Shown: positions 16,146 to 25,462, counted from the stretch's first letter. The stretch is 64,000 nt of DNA from Pseudovibrio exalbescens (GCF_028737195.1 NZ_JAQZAJ010000005.1:186001-250000), one strand, 5' to 3'. Notes: generated from the letters alone by a model not told the origin. Numbers and translations: made by a program.

Positions 16146-17735
16146 TTAGTGCGCAAGCTTCTCGCTGCCTTGGGTGCTGGTGCTGGCGAGCCGACGCAAA
16201 ACGAGCACCACGAGCACCAGACCGACCAGTGCGACGCCCAGCCCGGCCAGCAGTGACCCGGTGAGGCCAACGGTGAAATAGCTGGCCATGCTGACCAGAG
16301 CTGCAAGCAGCGCATAAGGCAGCTGGGTGGCCACGTGGTCGATGTGGTGACAGCCAGACCCCGTGGAAGACAGGATGGTGGTGTCGGAGATGGGTGAGCA
16401 ATGGTCACCAAACACACCGCCTGCCAAAACCGCAGCCATGGCTGGCATGAGCAGCTCGGCATCCAGATGGAAGGCCATGTTGGCCGCGATGGGCAGCATG
16501 ATGGCGAAGGTGCCGTAGCTGGTGCCCGTGGAGAACGCGGCAGCAGCGGCGATGAGAAACGCCAGCACCGGAACGAAAGCGGACGGCAGGTTGCCACTGG
16601 CGAGACTGGCCAGATACTTGCCGGTTTCAAGATCGCCAATGACGCCTGCGATGGTCCAAGCCATGAGCAGAATGTAGACCGCTGGCAGCATGGACTGCAG
16701 GCCCTTTACGAACGCCTGCCCGATGTGTGCGGTTGGTACGCCCTGCACCATCAGAAGCGCTACGGTGAACGCGACCGTGACAATGCCTGAGGTTGCCATG
16801 GCCCATGCGCCATCGGCATTTTCAAGCGCGCCAATGAGCGTGAACGCTTCGCCGTTGGCCGCAAGACCGGAGGCCCCCGAATACATCATCAAGCCAACAA
16901 CGAGCGCCACGAGCAAAAGGAGCGGCCCCACGAAGTTGAACACCTTGCCGGTTTCAGCTTCTGGCAGACCTACATCTTCGCCCGGAGGAAGCCCCTTGGA
17001 CGGGTCCCAGAGCTTGCCCTTTTGGGCCCGGTATTCGGCGGAGGCCATGGGACCAATATCGAGGCGCATGACAGCAACGCACAGCAACAGGCCGAAGGAT
17101 ACAAGCGCATAATAGTTCAGCGGGATCATGGAGACGAAAGCGGACAGTGCGCTGTATTCGACCACCTCGTTGGCCACAAGAATGCCCGCCAGAAGGGACA
17201 TGATGTAAGCCCCCCACGTGGAGATTGGCGAGATGACGCAAACAGGAGCGGAAGTGGAATCGATACAGTAAGCCAGTTTCTCACGGGAGATCTTGTAGTG
17301 ATCGGTCACTGGACGCGCCACATTGCCCACCAGCAGCGCGTTGAAATAGTCGTCGATGAAGACGATCAGCCCCAAGAAGATGGTCATGAGCTTGGCGTCG
17401 CGGGCGCTGGCAATGCGCTGGTGTGCCCACTGAGCCAAAGCGCGAGTGCCGCCGCTGACGGAGATGAGCGCCATCAGCGCGCCCATGCACAGCAGGAAGC
17501 TGACCGTATAGATGTTCCAGAGGGCTAGCTCCGAGCCATCCCAGACAAGCCCTGTGGCGCGGTCGATGACTTCGAAAAAGGTGCCGCTCAATGAGAAGTT
17601 GGTGAGCATCAAGATGCCCATGAGAATGCCAAGTCCCAGGGAGATCAGAACTTTGCGGGTCACAATCGCCAGAGTGATCGCAACGAGCGGTGGAAGAATG
17701 GAGAGTGCCGAGTCGGCATAGCTCATCAACGCCAT
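16146..17735 (-). CDS. NhaC-family antiporter, predicted lysine transporter (LysW-like)
   Basis: A 529-aa polytopic membrane protein with about 12 spans. Family marks are VFIDDYFNALLVGNVARPVTD (quoted as IDDYFNALLVGN), TSAPVCVISPISTWGAY, FSTGTSYGTFAIMLP and GDHCSPISDTTILSSTGSG. NhaC-family proteins exchange Na+ or H+ for other cations or carry amino acids. A lysine riboswitch directly upstream on the same strand predicts that this member moves lysine. That substrate call is inferred from the RNA. The start ATG is inside an inverted repeat. An in-frame ATG at codon 4 is an alternative start. Confidence 0.88.
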   Translation of the reverse strand: MALMSYADSALSILPPLVAITLAIVTRKVLISLGLGILMGILMLTNFSLSGTFFEVIDRATGLVWDGSELALWNIYTVSFLLCMGALMALISVSGGTRALAQWAHQRIASARDAKLMTIFLGLIVFIDDYFNALLVGNVARPVTDHYKISREKLAYCIDSTSAPVCVISPISTWGAYIMSLLAGILVANEVVEYSALSAFVSMIPLNYYALVSFGLLLCVAVMRLDIGPMASAEYRAQKGKLWDPSKGLPPGEDVGLPEAETGKVFNFVGPLLLLVALVVGLMMYSGASGLAANGEAFTLIGALENADGAWAMATSGIVTVAFTVALLMVQGVPTAHIGQAFVKGLQSMLPAVYILLMAWTIAGVIGDLETGKYLASLASGNLPSAFVPVLAFLIAAAAAFSTGTSYGTFAIMLPIAANMAFHLDAELLMPAMAAVLAGGVFGDHCSPISDTTILSSTGSGCHHIDHVATQLPYALLAALVSMASYFTVGLTGSLLAGLGVALVGLVLVVLVLRRLASTSTQGSEKLAH

Positions 17736-17764
17736 CGTTTTTACTTCTTATGTCTAAACGATGG
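17732..17764 (-). promoter_or_regulatory. Inverted repeat sequestering the transporter start codon
   Basis: A perfect 9-bp inverted repeat (CCATCGTTT / AAACGATGG) encloses the last leader nucleotides. The downstream arm contains the ATG of the NhaC-type gene, so the start codon would be paired. It could be a translational arm of the riboswitch expression platform or an independent control. Confidence 0.55.
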
Positions 17765-17791
17765 AGGCTTCTGAAGAAGGCGCAGCGGCCT

Positions 17792-17823
17792 CATAAAAAC
17801 ACCTGCCTGAACGCGGCAGCTCT
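17792..17823 (-). terminator. Candidate intrinsic terminator of the lysine riboswitch expression platform
   Basis: Minus strand: AGCTGCC, loop GCGTTCA, GGCAGGT, then GTTTTTAT. The core stem is 5 bp plus a mismatch-interrupted outer pair, weak but followed by a U-run. It sits right after the aptamer 3' end. Confidence 0.5.
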
Positions 17824-17825
17824 TC

Positions 17826-18024
17826 TTATCTCAGTAGCGCTCCATAGTCATTGTTGCCCCCGCATGCTGCGGGAATTCCTATGGCAGTGCTGCACCTGTT
17901 TGATGCAGCCCCAGGACCTGAGGATGACGCCTCAAATCCTTCGGCATCGGCACCTTTCCGCTGGGGTTTTCGGGGGTCAGCCCTCGACCAGCGTACTGAT
18001 TGCACGACGCTCCTCTACTTGCTC
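17826..18024 (-). promoter_or_regulatory. Lysine riboswitch (L box)
   Basis: Read on the minus strand, the leader contains L-box core segments in the right order: GTAGAGGAGCG and CAATCAGTA (18018 to 17995), GGAAAGGTGCC (17959-17949) and GCCGAAG (to 17939), a GCTGCA/TGCAGC stem within CTGGGGCTGCAT...TGCAGCACTGCCA (17914-17881), and the closing TGGAGCGCTACT (17844-17833). P1 forms between AGTAG (18019-18015) and CTACT (17837-17833). These match the Bacillus lysC-type consensus closely. It precedes an NhaC-type gene, a known lysine-riboswitch target class in other bacteria. Boundaries are approximate. Confidence 0.88.
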
Positions 18025-18214
18025 TCGATTTTTAAAAGAGAACAACCCATTAATGGCCGGGGAGTGCCCCCCAGATCAATACTTGATTGCACGTAGGCGG
18101 ACGGCAAAAACACAAGAAACCGTGATGATGCCGACCACAAACCGCCATGTTTCGCAAGGTCAACGCCAAAGACGCTGCCAGTTTGCCGCCTGCCTGTGAC
18201 AAACGGCTGCGCCC

Positions 18215-20515
18215 CTAGTCTTCATCGGGATGGGGCTGGGCATCCACCGCTGAAAGGGCTGTCATGTTGACAATGCCTCGAGAGGTGATGGACGGGGTGA
18301 TGATGTGGGCTGGCTTGGCAGTGCCAAGCAAGATTGGCCCCACATGCAACGCATCCGTCATCGCCTTGATGAGGTTCAGCGCAATGTTGGAAGCATCCAG
18401 CGTTGGGAACACCAGCAGGTTGGCCGGACCGGACAGGCGGGAGTGTGGCATGTAGCGCTTCAGCACCTCTTCACGCAGAGCTGCGTCACCATGCATTTCG
18501 CCGTCCACTTCCAGATCCGGACATTCCTTCCAAAGCATCTCCAAGGCATCGCGCATCTTGCGCGCGGTAACCGTGTCACGAGACCCGAAGTTGGAGTGAG
18601 ACAGAAGGGCGGCGCGCGGCGTGATGCCGAACCGCTGGATCTGCTGTGCGGCGGCCTTGGTGATCTGCTTGATCTCCTCGGCACACGGGCATTCGGAGAC
18701 GTAGGTATCAGCGAGGAAGAACGCCCCCTTGCTGTTGATCAGCAGCGACAAGGTGGAGAAGTCCGCCACCCCGTCCTTTCGACCCAAGATGTTTGAGATG
18801 TCGCGCAGGTGCTTGTCGAACCGACCTTCAAGGCCGGTGATCATGGCATCTGCCTCGCCGCGGTGAACGGCAATGGCCGCGATGACCGTGTTGTTGGTGC
18901 GTACCATGGTGCGAGCGGCTTCCGGCGTTACGCCCAGGCGGCCAACCAGCGAGAACAAGGTGTCGACATACTCGCGGTAACGCGGATCGTCTTCCGGGTT
19001 GATGCACTCAAAATCGACACCCGGGCGGATCTTGAGGCCGAAGCGCTCGCAGCGGGTCTTCAATACGTTCGGACGCCCGATGAGAATAGGTGTTGCCAGC
19101 CCCTCTTCAATTACCACCTGCGCGGCGCGCAGCACGCGCTCGTCTTCGCCATCTGAATAAATGACGCGCTTCTTGTCCATTTTGGCCTGCTGGATGATCG
19201 GTTTCATCACCAGACCAGAGCGGAACACGAAGCGGTTCAGCTTGTCCATGTAGGCTTCGAAGTCTTCAATGGGACGGGTGGCAACGCCGGAGTCCATGGC
19301 GGCCTTGGCAACTGCTGGCGCGATACGAAGGATCAGACGGTTATCAAAAGGCGACGGAATGAGGTAGTTGGGGCCGAAGGTGTGCGTGACGCCGCCATAG
19401 GCCTTGGCAACCACGTCTGTGGGTTCTTCGCGGGCAAGGCCTGCAATCGCCTCAACCGCTGCCAGCTTCATTTCCTCGTTGATGGTGGTTGCGCCCACAT
19501 CCAACGCCCCGCGGAACATGTAGGGGAAGCAGAGCACGTTGTTGACCTGGTTCGGATAGTCAGAACGGCCGGTACACATGACCACGTCATCGCGCACCGC
19601 AAGCGCGTCCTCCGGCATGATTTCCGGGTTCGGGTTGGCAAGCGCCAGAATGAGCGGCTTGGCAGCCATTTTGGCCACCATCTCCGGCTTCAAAACGCCT
19701 GCTGCCGACAGGCCCATGAAAACATCCGCCTCGCCGATCACATCATCCAGCGTGCGCTTGTCAGTCTTCTGGGCGAAAACCGATTTCCACTCATCCATGA
19801 GGCTTTCGCGGCCCTCATAGACAACGCCTTCAATATCCGTCACCCAGATGTTTTCACGCTTGGCGCCCAATGAAACCAAGAGGTTGAGACAGGCGAGCGC
19901 TGCGGCGCCCGCCCCTGAGGCAACGATCTTGGCATCTTCCACCCGTTTGCCAGCCAGCTCCAAACCGTTGCGCACCGCCGCCGCCACAATGATGGCCGTC
20001 CCGTGCTGGTCGTCATGGAACACCGGAATGCTCATGCGCTCGCGAAGCTTGTTCTCGATCATGAAGCATTCAGGGGCCTTGATGTCCTCAAGGTTGATGC
20101 CGCCGAAGGTAGGCTCCAGTGCTGCGACCGCGTCCACAAACCGGTCAACGTCGCGCTCGTCCACCTCAATGTCGAACACATCAACGCCTGCGAACTTCTT
20201 GAAGAGAACGGCCTTGCCTTCCATCACCGGTTTTGATGCCAGCGGGCCGATGGCCCCAAGCCCAAGCACGGCGGTGCCGTTGGAAATGACCGCAACCAGA
20301 TTACCGCGCCCCGTGTAGTCCGCGGCCTTTTCCGGGTTCTTTGCGATTTCAAGGCAAGGGGCAGCCACACCCGGTGAATAGGCCAGCGCCAAGTCGCGCT
20401 GGTTTCCGAGCGGCTTGATGGCCTGAATTTCCAACTTACCCGGACGTGGGAACTGGTGATAGTAGAGAGCGTTTTCGTCCAGATCGCGTGTTGCGGGTTT
20501 CTTCGGGTCGGTCAT
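18215..20515 (-). CDS. maeB: NADP-dependent malic enzyme with C-terminal phosphotransacetylase-like domain
   Basis: Oxidative decarboxylation of malate to pyruvate, supplying NADPH and feeding acetyl-CoA during growth on C4 acids. The 766-aa protein has the malic enzyme domain (residues ~1-430: [65 protein letters not shown]) and a C-terminal phosphotransacetylase-like domain ([27 protein letters not shown]), which in relatives is regulatory. The ATG at 20515 gives the usual N-terminus ([20 protein letters not shown]). A frame extending to 20620 is not needed. Confidence 0.96.
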   Translation of the reverse strand: MTDPKKPATRDLDENALYYHQFPRPGKLEIQAIKPLGNQRDLALAYSPGVAAPCLEIAKNPEKAADYTGRGNLVAVISNGTAVLGLGAIGPLASKPVMEGKAVLFKKFAGVDVFDIEVDERDVDRFVDAVAALEPTFGGINLEDIKAPECFMIENKLRERMSIPVFHDDQHGTAIIVAAAVRNGLELAGKRVEDAKIVASGAGAAALACLNLLVSLGAKRENIWVTDIEGVVYEGRESLMDEWKSVFAQKTDKRTLDDVIGEADVFMGLSAAGVLKPEMVAKMAAKPLILALANPNPEIMPEDALAVRDDVVMCTGRSDYPNQVNNVLCFPYMFRGALDVGATTINEEMKLAAVEAIAGLAREEPTDVVAKAYGGVTHTFGPNYLIPSPFDNRLILRIAPAVAKAAMDSGVATRPIEDFEAYMDKLNRFVFRSGLVMKPIIQQAKMDKKRVIYSDGEDERVLRAAQVVIEEGLATPILIGRPNVLKTRCERFGLKIRPGVDFECINPEDDPRYREYVDTLFSLVGRLGVTPEAARTMVRTNNTVIAAIAVHRGEADAMITGLEGRFDKHLRDISNILGRKDGVADFSTLSLLINSKGAFFLADTYVSECPCAEEIKQITKAAAQQIQRFGITPRAALLSHSNFGSRDTVTARKMRDALEMLWKECPDLEVDGEMHGDAALREEVLKRYMPHSRLSGPANLLVFPTLDASNIALNLIKAMTDALHVGPILLGTAKPAHIITPSITSRGIVNMTALSAVDAQPHPDED

Positions 20516-20626
20516 TTCAGGTCTTCTTGTGTTGGCATGTGGTACGAACAGACAGAGTGCGCAGGAGTTCACAGAATGGAGCGTGCCCTCTGGTTTTAAG
20601 CGGGACACAGCATCACGCAATTCACC

Positions 20627-21280
20627 TTACGCATTTTTCCTCTGCTTAAAGCGGATAAAGGCGCGCGTGAGTACATACAAAACGATCGCATTGAAGATAT
20701 GCCACAAGAAATGTGTTCCGAAGCTGATTTGCGCGCATACCGGTTCGTCCAATGTTCGGAATGTCAGAGAGACCGTAAAGACAGCGCCCGCAATTGCCAG
20801 TGATTTGGCTGTTTCAGGATCCTTGCGCATGAGGATGGCAGCAAAGCCCCACATGGCGAGGAGCGCGGGCACATAGCCGCCAGAAGAACCGAGATAGGGT
20901 TCTATGAACTGCGGTGCTCCGAGCAACACACCAAGAAAACCGAGAGTGGCGACGATGCTTTGCAAAATGCCTGAGTGCAGGTAATGCCGCGTCGCCAGAT
21001 AGAAGTAGGCCAGCATGAAGAACATGATGGGGATTACATCCAGGAGCATGGCCCAGATGGTGGCATAGGTATGAAACAGGAAAGAACCTGTGCCGATAAT
21101 GGCAATCAAGGCAATGAGGATGAAGGAGCCGGCGTCCTTGTTCTCCTGCCTTGTCCAGACCGCGAAAGCCAATAGAGCTGCAACTATGAAAGCAAGGTTG
21201 GTGACCGCGTTTATCGGTTCGGCCCAGAACTCAAAGCCCATCCGCTCGCAATACGCGTCTACCTGTCGCAAAAGGTCCAT
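20627..21280 (-). CDS. Ceramidase-family (alkaline ceramidase/CREST) membrane protein
   Basis: A 217-aa protein with about seven spans. Family residues are present: AYCERMGFEFWAEPINAVTN at the N-terminus (Cys-Glu and WAEPxNxxTN), GTGSFLFHTYATIWAMLLDV (Ser/His/Asp metal site) and GTHFLWHIFNA with two His near the C-terminus. Alkaline ceramidases use a Zn site built from these His. The bacterial substrate is not known. It could be an amide-linked lipid or a hemolysin-III-like role. It lies upstream of maeB on the same strand with a 111-bp gap. Confidence 0.85.
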   Translation of the reverse strand: MDLLRQVDAYCERMGFEFWAEPINAVTNLAFIVAALLAFAVWTRQENKDAGSFILIALIAIIGTGSFLFHTYATIWAMLLDVIPIMFFMLAYFYLATRHYLHSGILQSIVATLGFLGVLLGAPQFIEPYLGSSGGYVPALLAMWGFAAILMRKDPETAKSLAIAGAVFTVSLTFRTLDEPVCAQISFGTHFLWHIFNAIVLYVLTRAFIRFKQRKNA

Positions 21281-21406
21281 GCATTCCCCCCAATGCCTGC
21301 GTCCTGTCTACGCACTATTAGGTATGTGATCTGGCACAGGATGCAACCATGGACGCAGTTTGAGCCCATAAAAACGCGCGGCCTTACGCCAATTGCGGAG
21401 AGGAAC

Positions 21407-22000
21407 TTATTGTGAGGCGATGCGAATGGCTGCGGCGCGCAAGGTGGTGGGGCGACCCTGCCGCAGCTTGCGCAGGATCTGCGCTGGCGTGGGCGCGCTG
21501 ATTTTGGCCGTGCGGTTGGAATTGCGCAGCAGTGCAGATCTTGAGGCCAGAAGTCCCTGACATGTATGGGTGATGCCGAGGACTTGCGAGGAAAAGTTCA
21601 CAAGCGTTTCCTTGAGGCGGACCTTAAAGCCGAAGTCATCACTCTTGTAGCGCAGCACAGCAAGCTGGGTATCCGCGCTGGACCGCTGGGCGCGTTCAAT
21701 AAACGCCATGGCTTCGTTCTGCCATCCCTGTTCAAGAATGACATCCGGCCGCAGGAACAAGAACCACTCCCCGCGCCTTGCGTGTTCCAAGGCAAGTTCC
21801 ACCGTGGGCACATTTCCCTCAGCGCACGAAACCCATAGCGCGCCGGAGGCGTCGGCTATCTCGTGAGTGGCATCTGTGGAACCGCGATCAACTACAATTA
21901 CCTCGCGCAAGACGCCTTCAGCAGCGGCGGGCACGAGGGAAGACAACGTATGTACGAGACATTGCTCGCTGTTGTGGGTTGTCATGATCACACTGAGCAT
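21407..22000 (-). CDS. Family 2 glycosyltransferase, short form
   Basis: The 197-aa protein has a GT-A nucleotide-sugar fold: LSVIMTTHNSEQCLVHTLSS at the N-terminus, VIVVDRGSTDATHEIAD, and FLFLRPDVILEQGW where the usual DxD is replaced by RPD. It lacks membrane spans and the second half typical of processive GT2 enzymes. Acceptor and donor sugar are unknown. It is divergent from the radical SAM gene. Confidence 0.8.
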   Translation of the reverse strand: MLSVIMTTHNSEQCLVHTLSSLVPAAAEGVLREVIVVDRGSTDATHEIADASGALWVSCAEGNVPTVELALEHARRGEWFLFLRPDVILEQGWQNEAMAFIERAQRSSADTQLAVLRYKSDDFGFKVRLKETLVNFSSQVLGITHTCQGLLASRSALLRNSNRTAKISAPTPAQILRKLRQGRPTTLRAAAIRIASQ

Positions 22001-22069
22001 GCTGGAGTTTTAGACCGGCTCAACTGCGCTGAAAAGAACCGTCTTGAATTTTATTGAAGAATGGTAGAT

Positions 22070-22084
22070 GTTCCTCTTATGTTC
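22070..22084 (+). promoter_or_regulatory. Candidate SOS (LexA) box, GTTC-N7-GTTC
   Basis: GTTC (22070-22073), seven bases, GTTC (22081-22084), 20 nt before the radical SAM start. GTTCN7GTTC is the alphaproteobacterial LexA recognition sequence. About two such matches are expected by chance in 64 kb on both strands, so position is the main support. Confidence 0.5.
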
Positions 22085-22103
22085 TCATAAAGGTGCTTCA
22101 GCA

Positions 22104-23228
22104 ATGGGCAAATCGGTTCAAGCCTTTGATAGTAACGAGCTAAACGCTGAGGGCGCGGGTCATTTTCCTGCGAATCTGGTCAGCGGCCGCGGCGCGGCGA
22201 CGAACCCGGCAGCGCGTTTTGAAAAAGAGCAGCGTGAACTTGAGGATGACGGCTGGGGACTTCTGGAGGATCTGCCGCCCATAAAAACCGAATGTCAAAA
22301 CGAGGTGACCCGCACGGTGATCACCCGTAACACTTCGCCTGACTTGCCTTTTGACCGTTCCATCAATCCCTACCGGGGCTGTGAACACGGCTGCACCTAT
22401 TGTTTTGCCCGTCCCTCTCACGCCTATATCGGCTTGTCACCGGGGGTGGATTTCGAAACACGCCTCTACTCCAAGGGCAATGCGGCTGACGTGTTGGAAC
22501 GGGAACTCTCCAAGCCCTCCTATCAGCCGAAACCGATCGCGATTGGAACGAACACCGACCCGTATCAGCCAGTCGAGCGCAATCTGAAGATCATGCGCGG
22601 CATTCTCGAAGTTCTTGAACGCACCGGACATCCTGTGACCATCGTTACCAAATCGGCGCTGGTCTTGAGGGACAAGGATATTCTTTGCCGCATGGCTGAA
22701 CGGAATCTCGTTTCCGTTCGCCTTTCCATCACCACCGAAGACAGGAAGCTGGCGCGCTCCATGGAGCCGCGGGCATCAACACCGGCCAACCGCTACAAGG
22801 CCATTAGAGAACTTGCTGAGGCAGGTGTGCCAACGGGTGTTTTGATCGCGCCGGTGATCCCCGGTCTGACCGACCATGAACTTGAAGCGATACTGGCAAA
22901 CTGCAAGGAAATGGGCGCGGCGGCGGCGGGCTATATTTTGCTACGTATGCCAAGAGAAGTGAGCGAGCTTTTCAAGGACTGGCTGCTGCGCGAAGCACCA
23001 GGCCGCTATCGCCATGTGTTGTCTCTGATGCGCTCCATGCGCGGAGGCAAAGACTACGATGCAGAGTGGAACCGGCGCATGCGCGGTGCGGGCCCCTACG
23101 CTGATCAACTCTCCAAACGCTTTCAACTGACCTGCAAGCGCTTGGGGCTTTCAACTCGGGGGTCTAAGCTTTCTACCGAGCATTTCATAGGGCCTGAAAA
23201 AGGCGGTGTGCAGCTTTCCCTGTTCTAA
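22104..23228 (+). CDS. PA0069-family radical SAM protein (spore photoproduct lyase-like)
   Basis: A 374-aa radical SAM enzyme. The cluster motif CxxxCxxC is present as GCEHGCTYCFARPSHAYIG. It is followed by IAIGTNTDPYQPVERNLKIM and TKSALVLRDKDIL, landmarks of the SplB-like PA0069 family. Spore photoproduct lyase repairs UV lesions, but PA0069 members in non-sporulating bacteria have no confirmed substrate. The ATG at 22104 follows AAGGTG. A start at 22068 would place the SOS-like box inside the gene. rnhB follows 60 nt downstream in the same direction. Confidence 0.92.
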   Translation: MGKSVQAFDSNELNAEGAGHFPANLVSGRGAATNPAARFEKEQRELEDDGWGLLEDLPPIKTECQNEVTRTVITRNTSPDLPFDRSINPYRGCEHGCTYCFARPSHAYIGLSPGVDFETRLYSKGNAADVLERELSKPSYQPKPIAIGTNTDPYQPVERNLKIMRGILEVLERTGHPVTIVTKSALVLRDKDILCRMAERNLVSVRLSITTEDRKLARSMEPRASTPANRYKAIRELAEAGVPTGVLIAPVIPGLTDHELEAILANCKEMGAAAAGYILLRMPREVSELFKDWLLREAPGRYRHVLSLMRSMRGGKDYDAEWNRRMRGAGPYADQLSKRFQLTCKRLGLSTRGSKLSTEHFIGPEKGGVQLSLF

Positions 23229-23288
23229 AACCGTCTGGACGGTACAGTTCCTCTTGATCCTTTAATCCGTTCAGGTAACAAATGCGAT

Positions 23289-23933
23289 ATGGCGTATACA
23301 CAGACCCTATTTGACAGTGCATTTCCCGAGGCTCCTGACGCCCAGTGGGAACGCTCTCTACGCAATGAGCTTGGTGGCCCTTTCGCAGGGGTGGACGAAG
23401 CAGGACGCGGGCCATGGGCCGGGCCGGTCGTGATAGCGGCTGCCGTGCTTGACTATGACAATTTGCCCGTCGACCTCAATGACTCCAAGAAGCTGAGTGA
23501 AGCAAAGCGTGAAGCGCTCTACAGCGAAATCATGGAAAAGGCGCAGGTCAGCGTCTGCGTTCAGTCCCCAAAGACAATCGACCGACTTAACATCCGTGCG
23601 GCGACCCTTGCCGGGATGGCCCTCTGCATCCGTGCCCTGCCCGTCATGCCCGTCAAGGCATTCTTCGATGGCCGGGATGTCCCATCAGGAGTAACTGTTG
23701 AGGCACAGGCACTGGTTAAGGGGGATGGCCGCTGTCTGGCGATCTCGGCAGCCTCCATTGTGGCGAAGGTAACCCGCGACCGCTTGATGGTGAAGCTTGA
23801 TGCCTGCTGTCCGGGATATGGCTTTGCCAAGCACAAGGGCTACGGCACGAAGGACCATCAGGAAGCGCTCCTGAAGTTGGGCCCGAGTGTCCATCACCGC
23901 CGTTCGTTCCGGCCGATCAAGGACATGAAATAA
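23289..23933 (+). CDS. rnhB: Ribonuclease HII
   Basis: Cleaves the RNA strand of RNA-DNA hybrids, including single embedded ribonucleotides. The 214-aa protein has the conserved FAGVDEAGRGPWAGPVV (catalytic Asp-Glu), NDSKKLSEAKRE, and ISAASIVAKVTRDRLM with GYGFAKHKGYGTKDH. The radical SAM gene upstream is its usual neighbour in this group. In many relatives ccrM follows directly; here it is about 17 kb away. A terminator follows. Confidence 0.96.
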   Translation: MAYTQTLFDSAFPEAPDAQWERSLRNELGGPFAGVDEAGRGPWAGPVVIAAAVLDYDNLPVDLNDSKKLSEAKREALYSEIMEKAQVSVCVQSPKTIDRLNIRAATLAGMALCIRALPVMPVKAFFDGRDVPSGVTVEAQALVKGDGRCLAISAASIVAKVTRDRLMVKLDACCPGYGFAKHKGYGTKDHQEALLKLGPSVHHRRSFRPIKDMK

Positions 23934-23967
23934 AAAAGGCTCCGCGCTAGCGCTGGAGCCTTCTTCA
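23932..23967. terminator. Bidirectional terminator between rnhB and atpF
   Basis: The stem AAGGCTCC / GGAGCCTT with an 11-nt loop has an A-run on its 5' side and TTCTTC on its 3' side, between convergent rnhB and the F0 operon. Confidence 0.8.
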
Positions 23968-23992
23968 AAACTCTTGTCAGCTTAATGACCGC

Positions 23993-24478
23993 TTAGTTCA
24001 AGCGGGCAGAAATCTGCTTGATGCTCTCAGACACAACTTTGCTCTTTGTGTCCGCATCGCTGAGGCTGGATGTGACGATTTCTTCAGCCGCAGCAGCAGC
24101 GACTTCCGCTGCACGTGCCTTGACTTCAGCGATTGCGTTGGCTTCCGCCTGACCAATCTTTGCTTCAGCCGCTTTTGTGCGGCGTGCAATCATCTCTTCC
24201 AGTGCTTCGTTCGCTTCAGCAGCCATACGCTCTGCTTCAAGCTTGGCATCAGCAACGATTTGCTCGGCTTCTGCTTCGGCTTCAGTGCGCTTGCGCTGAT
24301 ACTCAGCCAGGATAGACTGAGCTTCCTCACGAAGCTTGCGGGCTTCATCAAGTTCGGTCTTGATGTTGTCAGCCTGCTTGTCCAGTGCGCCGCCGATCTT
24401 CGACGGAACTTTCAGCCACTGCAGCAATGCAAAAAAGAGAATGAGGCCGACGAATGCCCAAATGGTATCGTTAAACAT
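23993..24478 (-). CDS. atpF: ATP synthase F0 subunit b
   Basis: Half of the peripheral stalk that holds F1 static against the rotating c-ring. The 161-aa protein has one N-terminal membrane span (FNDTIWAFVGLILFFALLQ) and a long charged helix (residues ~30-140), typical of b subunits. It is the last gene of the F0 cluster, 13 nt after the b' gene. Confidence 0.95.
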   Translation of the reverse strand: MFNDTIWAFVGLILFFALLQWLKVPSKIGGALDKQADNIKTELDEARKLREEAQSILAEYQRKRTEAEAEAEQIVADAKLEAERMAAEANEALEEMIARRTKAAEAKIGQAEANAIAEVKARAAEVAAAAAEEIVTSSLSDADTKSKVVSESIKQISARLN

Positions 24479-24491
24479 ACCTTCGTTCTCC

Positions 24492-25049
24492 TTAGTTCAT
24501 TACTTTTTCAACGGCCTTAGACACGGTTGCTTTCGCAGGTGCCCGACCGCCGATCAGCGCTTTAACGAGTTCGCCCGTCGTGTCAGCAGCAATATCCCCA
24601 ACCTGAGCGAGGCTATCAGCCTTGATCTTGGAGATGCTCTGCTCTGATTCAGCGAGCTGAGCTGCAAGCTTTGCTTCGGCAGCTGCACGAGCTGCTTCGG
24701 TTTCCGCTTTCAGCTTTTCACGCGCGTCATTGGCCATGGTGTTGGCCTTTTTGCGCGCATCCGCCAGAGCCTTCTCGTAGCTTGCGATTGCATCGTCGGT
24801 TTCCTGCTTCAAGCGGCCCGCTTCTGCCATATCACCAGCAATACGATCACGACGGTCTTCAAGGATGCCGCCGATCCGTGGAAGAACGACCTTGGACATG
24901 ATCCAATAGAACACGCCAAAAGTAATCGCCAACCACAACAGCTGAGAGGGATAGGTCGTACTGTCGAAAGGAGGGAAATTGGATCCGCCCCCATGCGCCT
25001 CAGTAGCAACCAAGGTTCCAGTAGTGTGTTCGCCCTGGGTATTCGACAT
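24492..25049 (-). CDS. ATP synthase F0 subunit b'
   Basis: The second, diverged stalk subunit that pairs with b in photosynthetic and many alphaproteobacterial F0 complexes. The 185-aa protein has a soluble N-terminal ~30 residues, a span around [19 protein letters not shown], and a long heptad-rich helix. The ATG at 25049 after AGAAGG is preferred to the GTG three bases upstream. Confidence 0.94.
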   Translation of the reverse strand: MSNTQGEHTTGTLVATEAHGGGSNFPPFDSTTYPSQLLWLAITFGVFYWIMSKVVLPRIGGILEDRRDRIAGDMAEAGRLKQETDDAIASYEKALADARKKANTMANDAREKLKAETEAARAAAEAKLAAQLAESEQSISKIKADSLAQVGDIAADTTGELVKALIGGRAPAKATVSKAVEKVMN

Positions 25050-25091
25050 CACCTTCTCCGTAAACGCTCGGTAGACGGTTTACCTTGAATA

Positions 25092-25117
25092 CGGCGATGC
25101 TCATGAGAGCATCGCCG
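25092..25117. repeat. Intercistronic hairpin between atpE and the b' gene
   Basis: A perfect 11-bp inverted repeat (CGGCGATGCTC / GAGCATCGCCG) with a 4-nt loop and no U-run. It lies between the c-subunit and b' genes, where an RNA stability element would help make more c than b subunits. The role is inferred. Confidence 0.6.
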
Positions 25118-25151
25118 AAACGGTAACACGTCTGGATCTAAAGTCTGTCGC

Positions 25152-25379
25152 TTATACAGCGAAGAGCAGAAGAAGAGCGACCAGAAGCGAGAAGATGCCG
25201 AGTGCTTCTGTCACAGCAAAGCCGAGGATGAGGCGACCGAACTGACCGTCAGCTGCGGACGGGTTGCGCAGTGCGCCAGCAAGAAAGTTACCGAAGATGT
25301 TGCCGAGGCCGAGAGCTGCGCCGCCCATTCCGAGGCAAGCGATACCAGCACCGATATATTTTGCAGCTTCTGCTTCCAT
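25152..25379 (-). CDS. atpE: ATP synthase F0 subunit c
   Basis: The proton-carrying ring subunit. This 75-aa hairpin protein has two spans: [20 protein letters not shown] with the Gly-rich first helix, the polar loop LRNPSA, and the second helix with the proton-binding Glu in [12 protein letters not shown]. The binding residues look H+ rather than Na+ type, as no Gln/Ser-Thr Na+ signature is seen. Confidence 0.97.
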   Translation of the reverse strand: MEAEAAKYIGAGIACLGMGGAALGLGNIFGNFLAGALRNPSAADGQFGRLILGFAVTEALGIFSLLVALLLLFAV

Positions 25380-25462
25380 GACACGTGCTCCTAAAAACTA
25401 GCAAATTTCGTCGTCTGTGACGTTTGATTTTGGGTTAGACAACCCGGGAACTGCAGGCTCTG

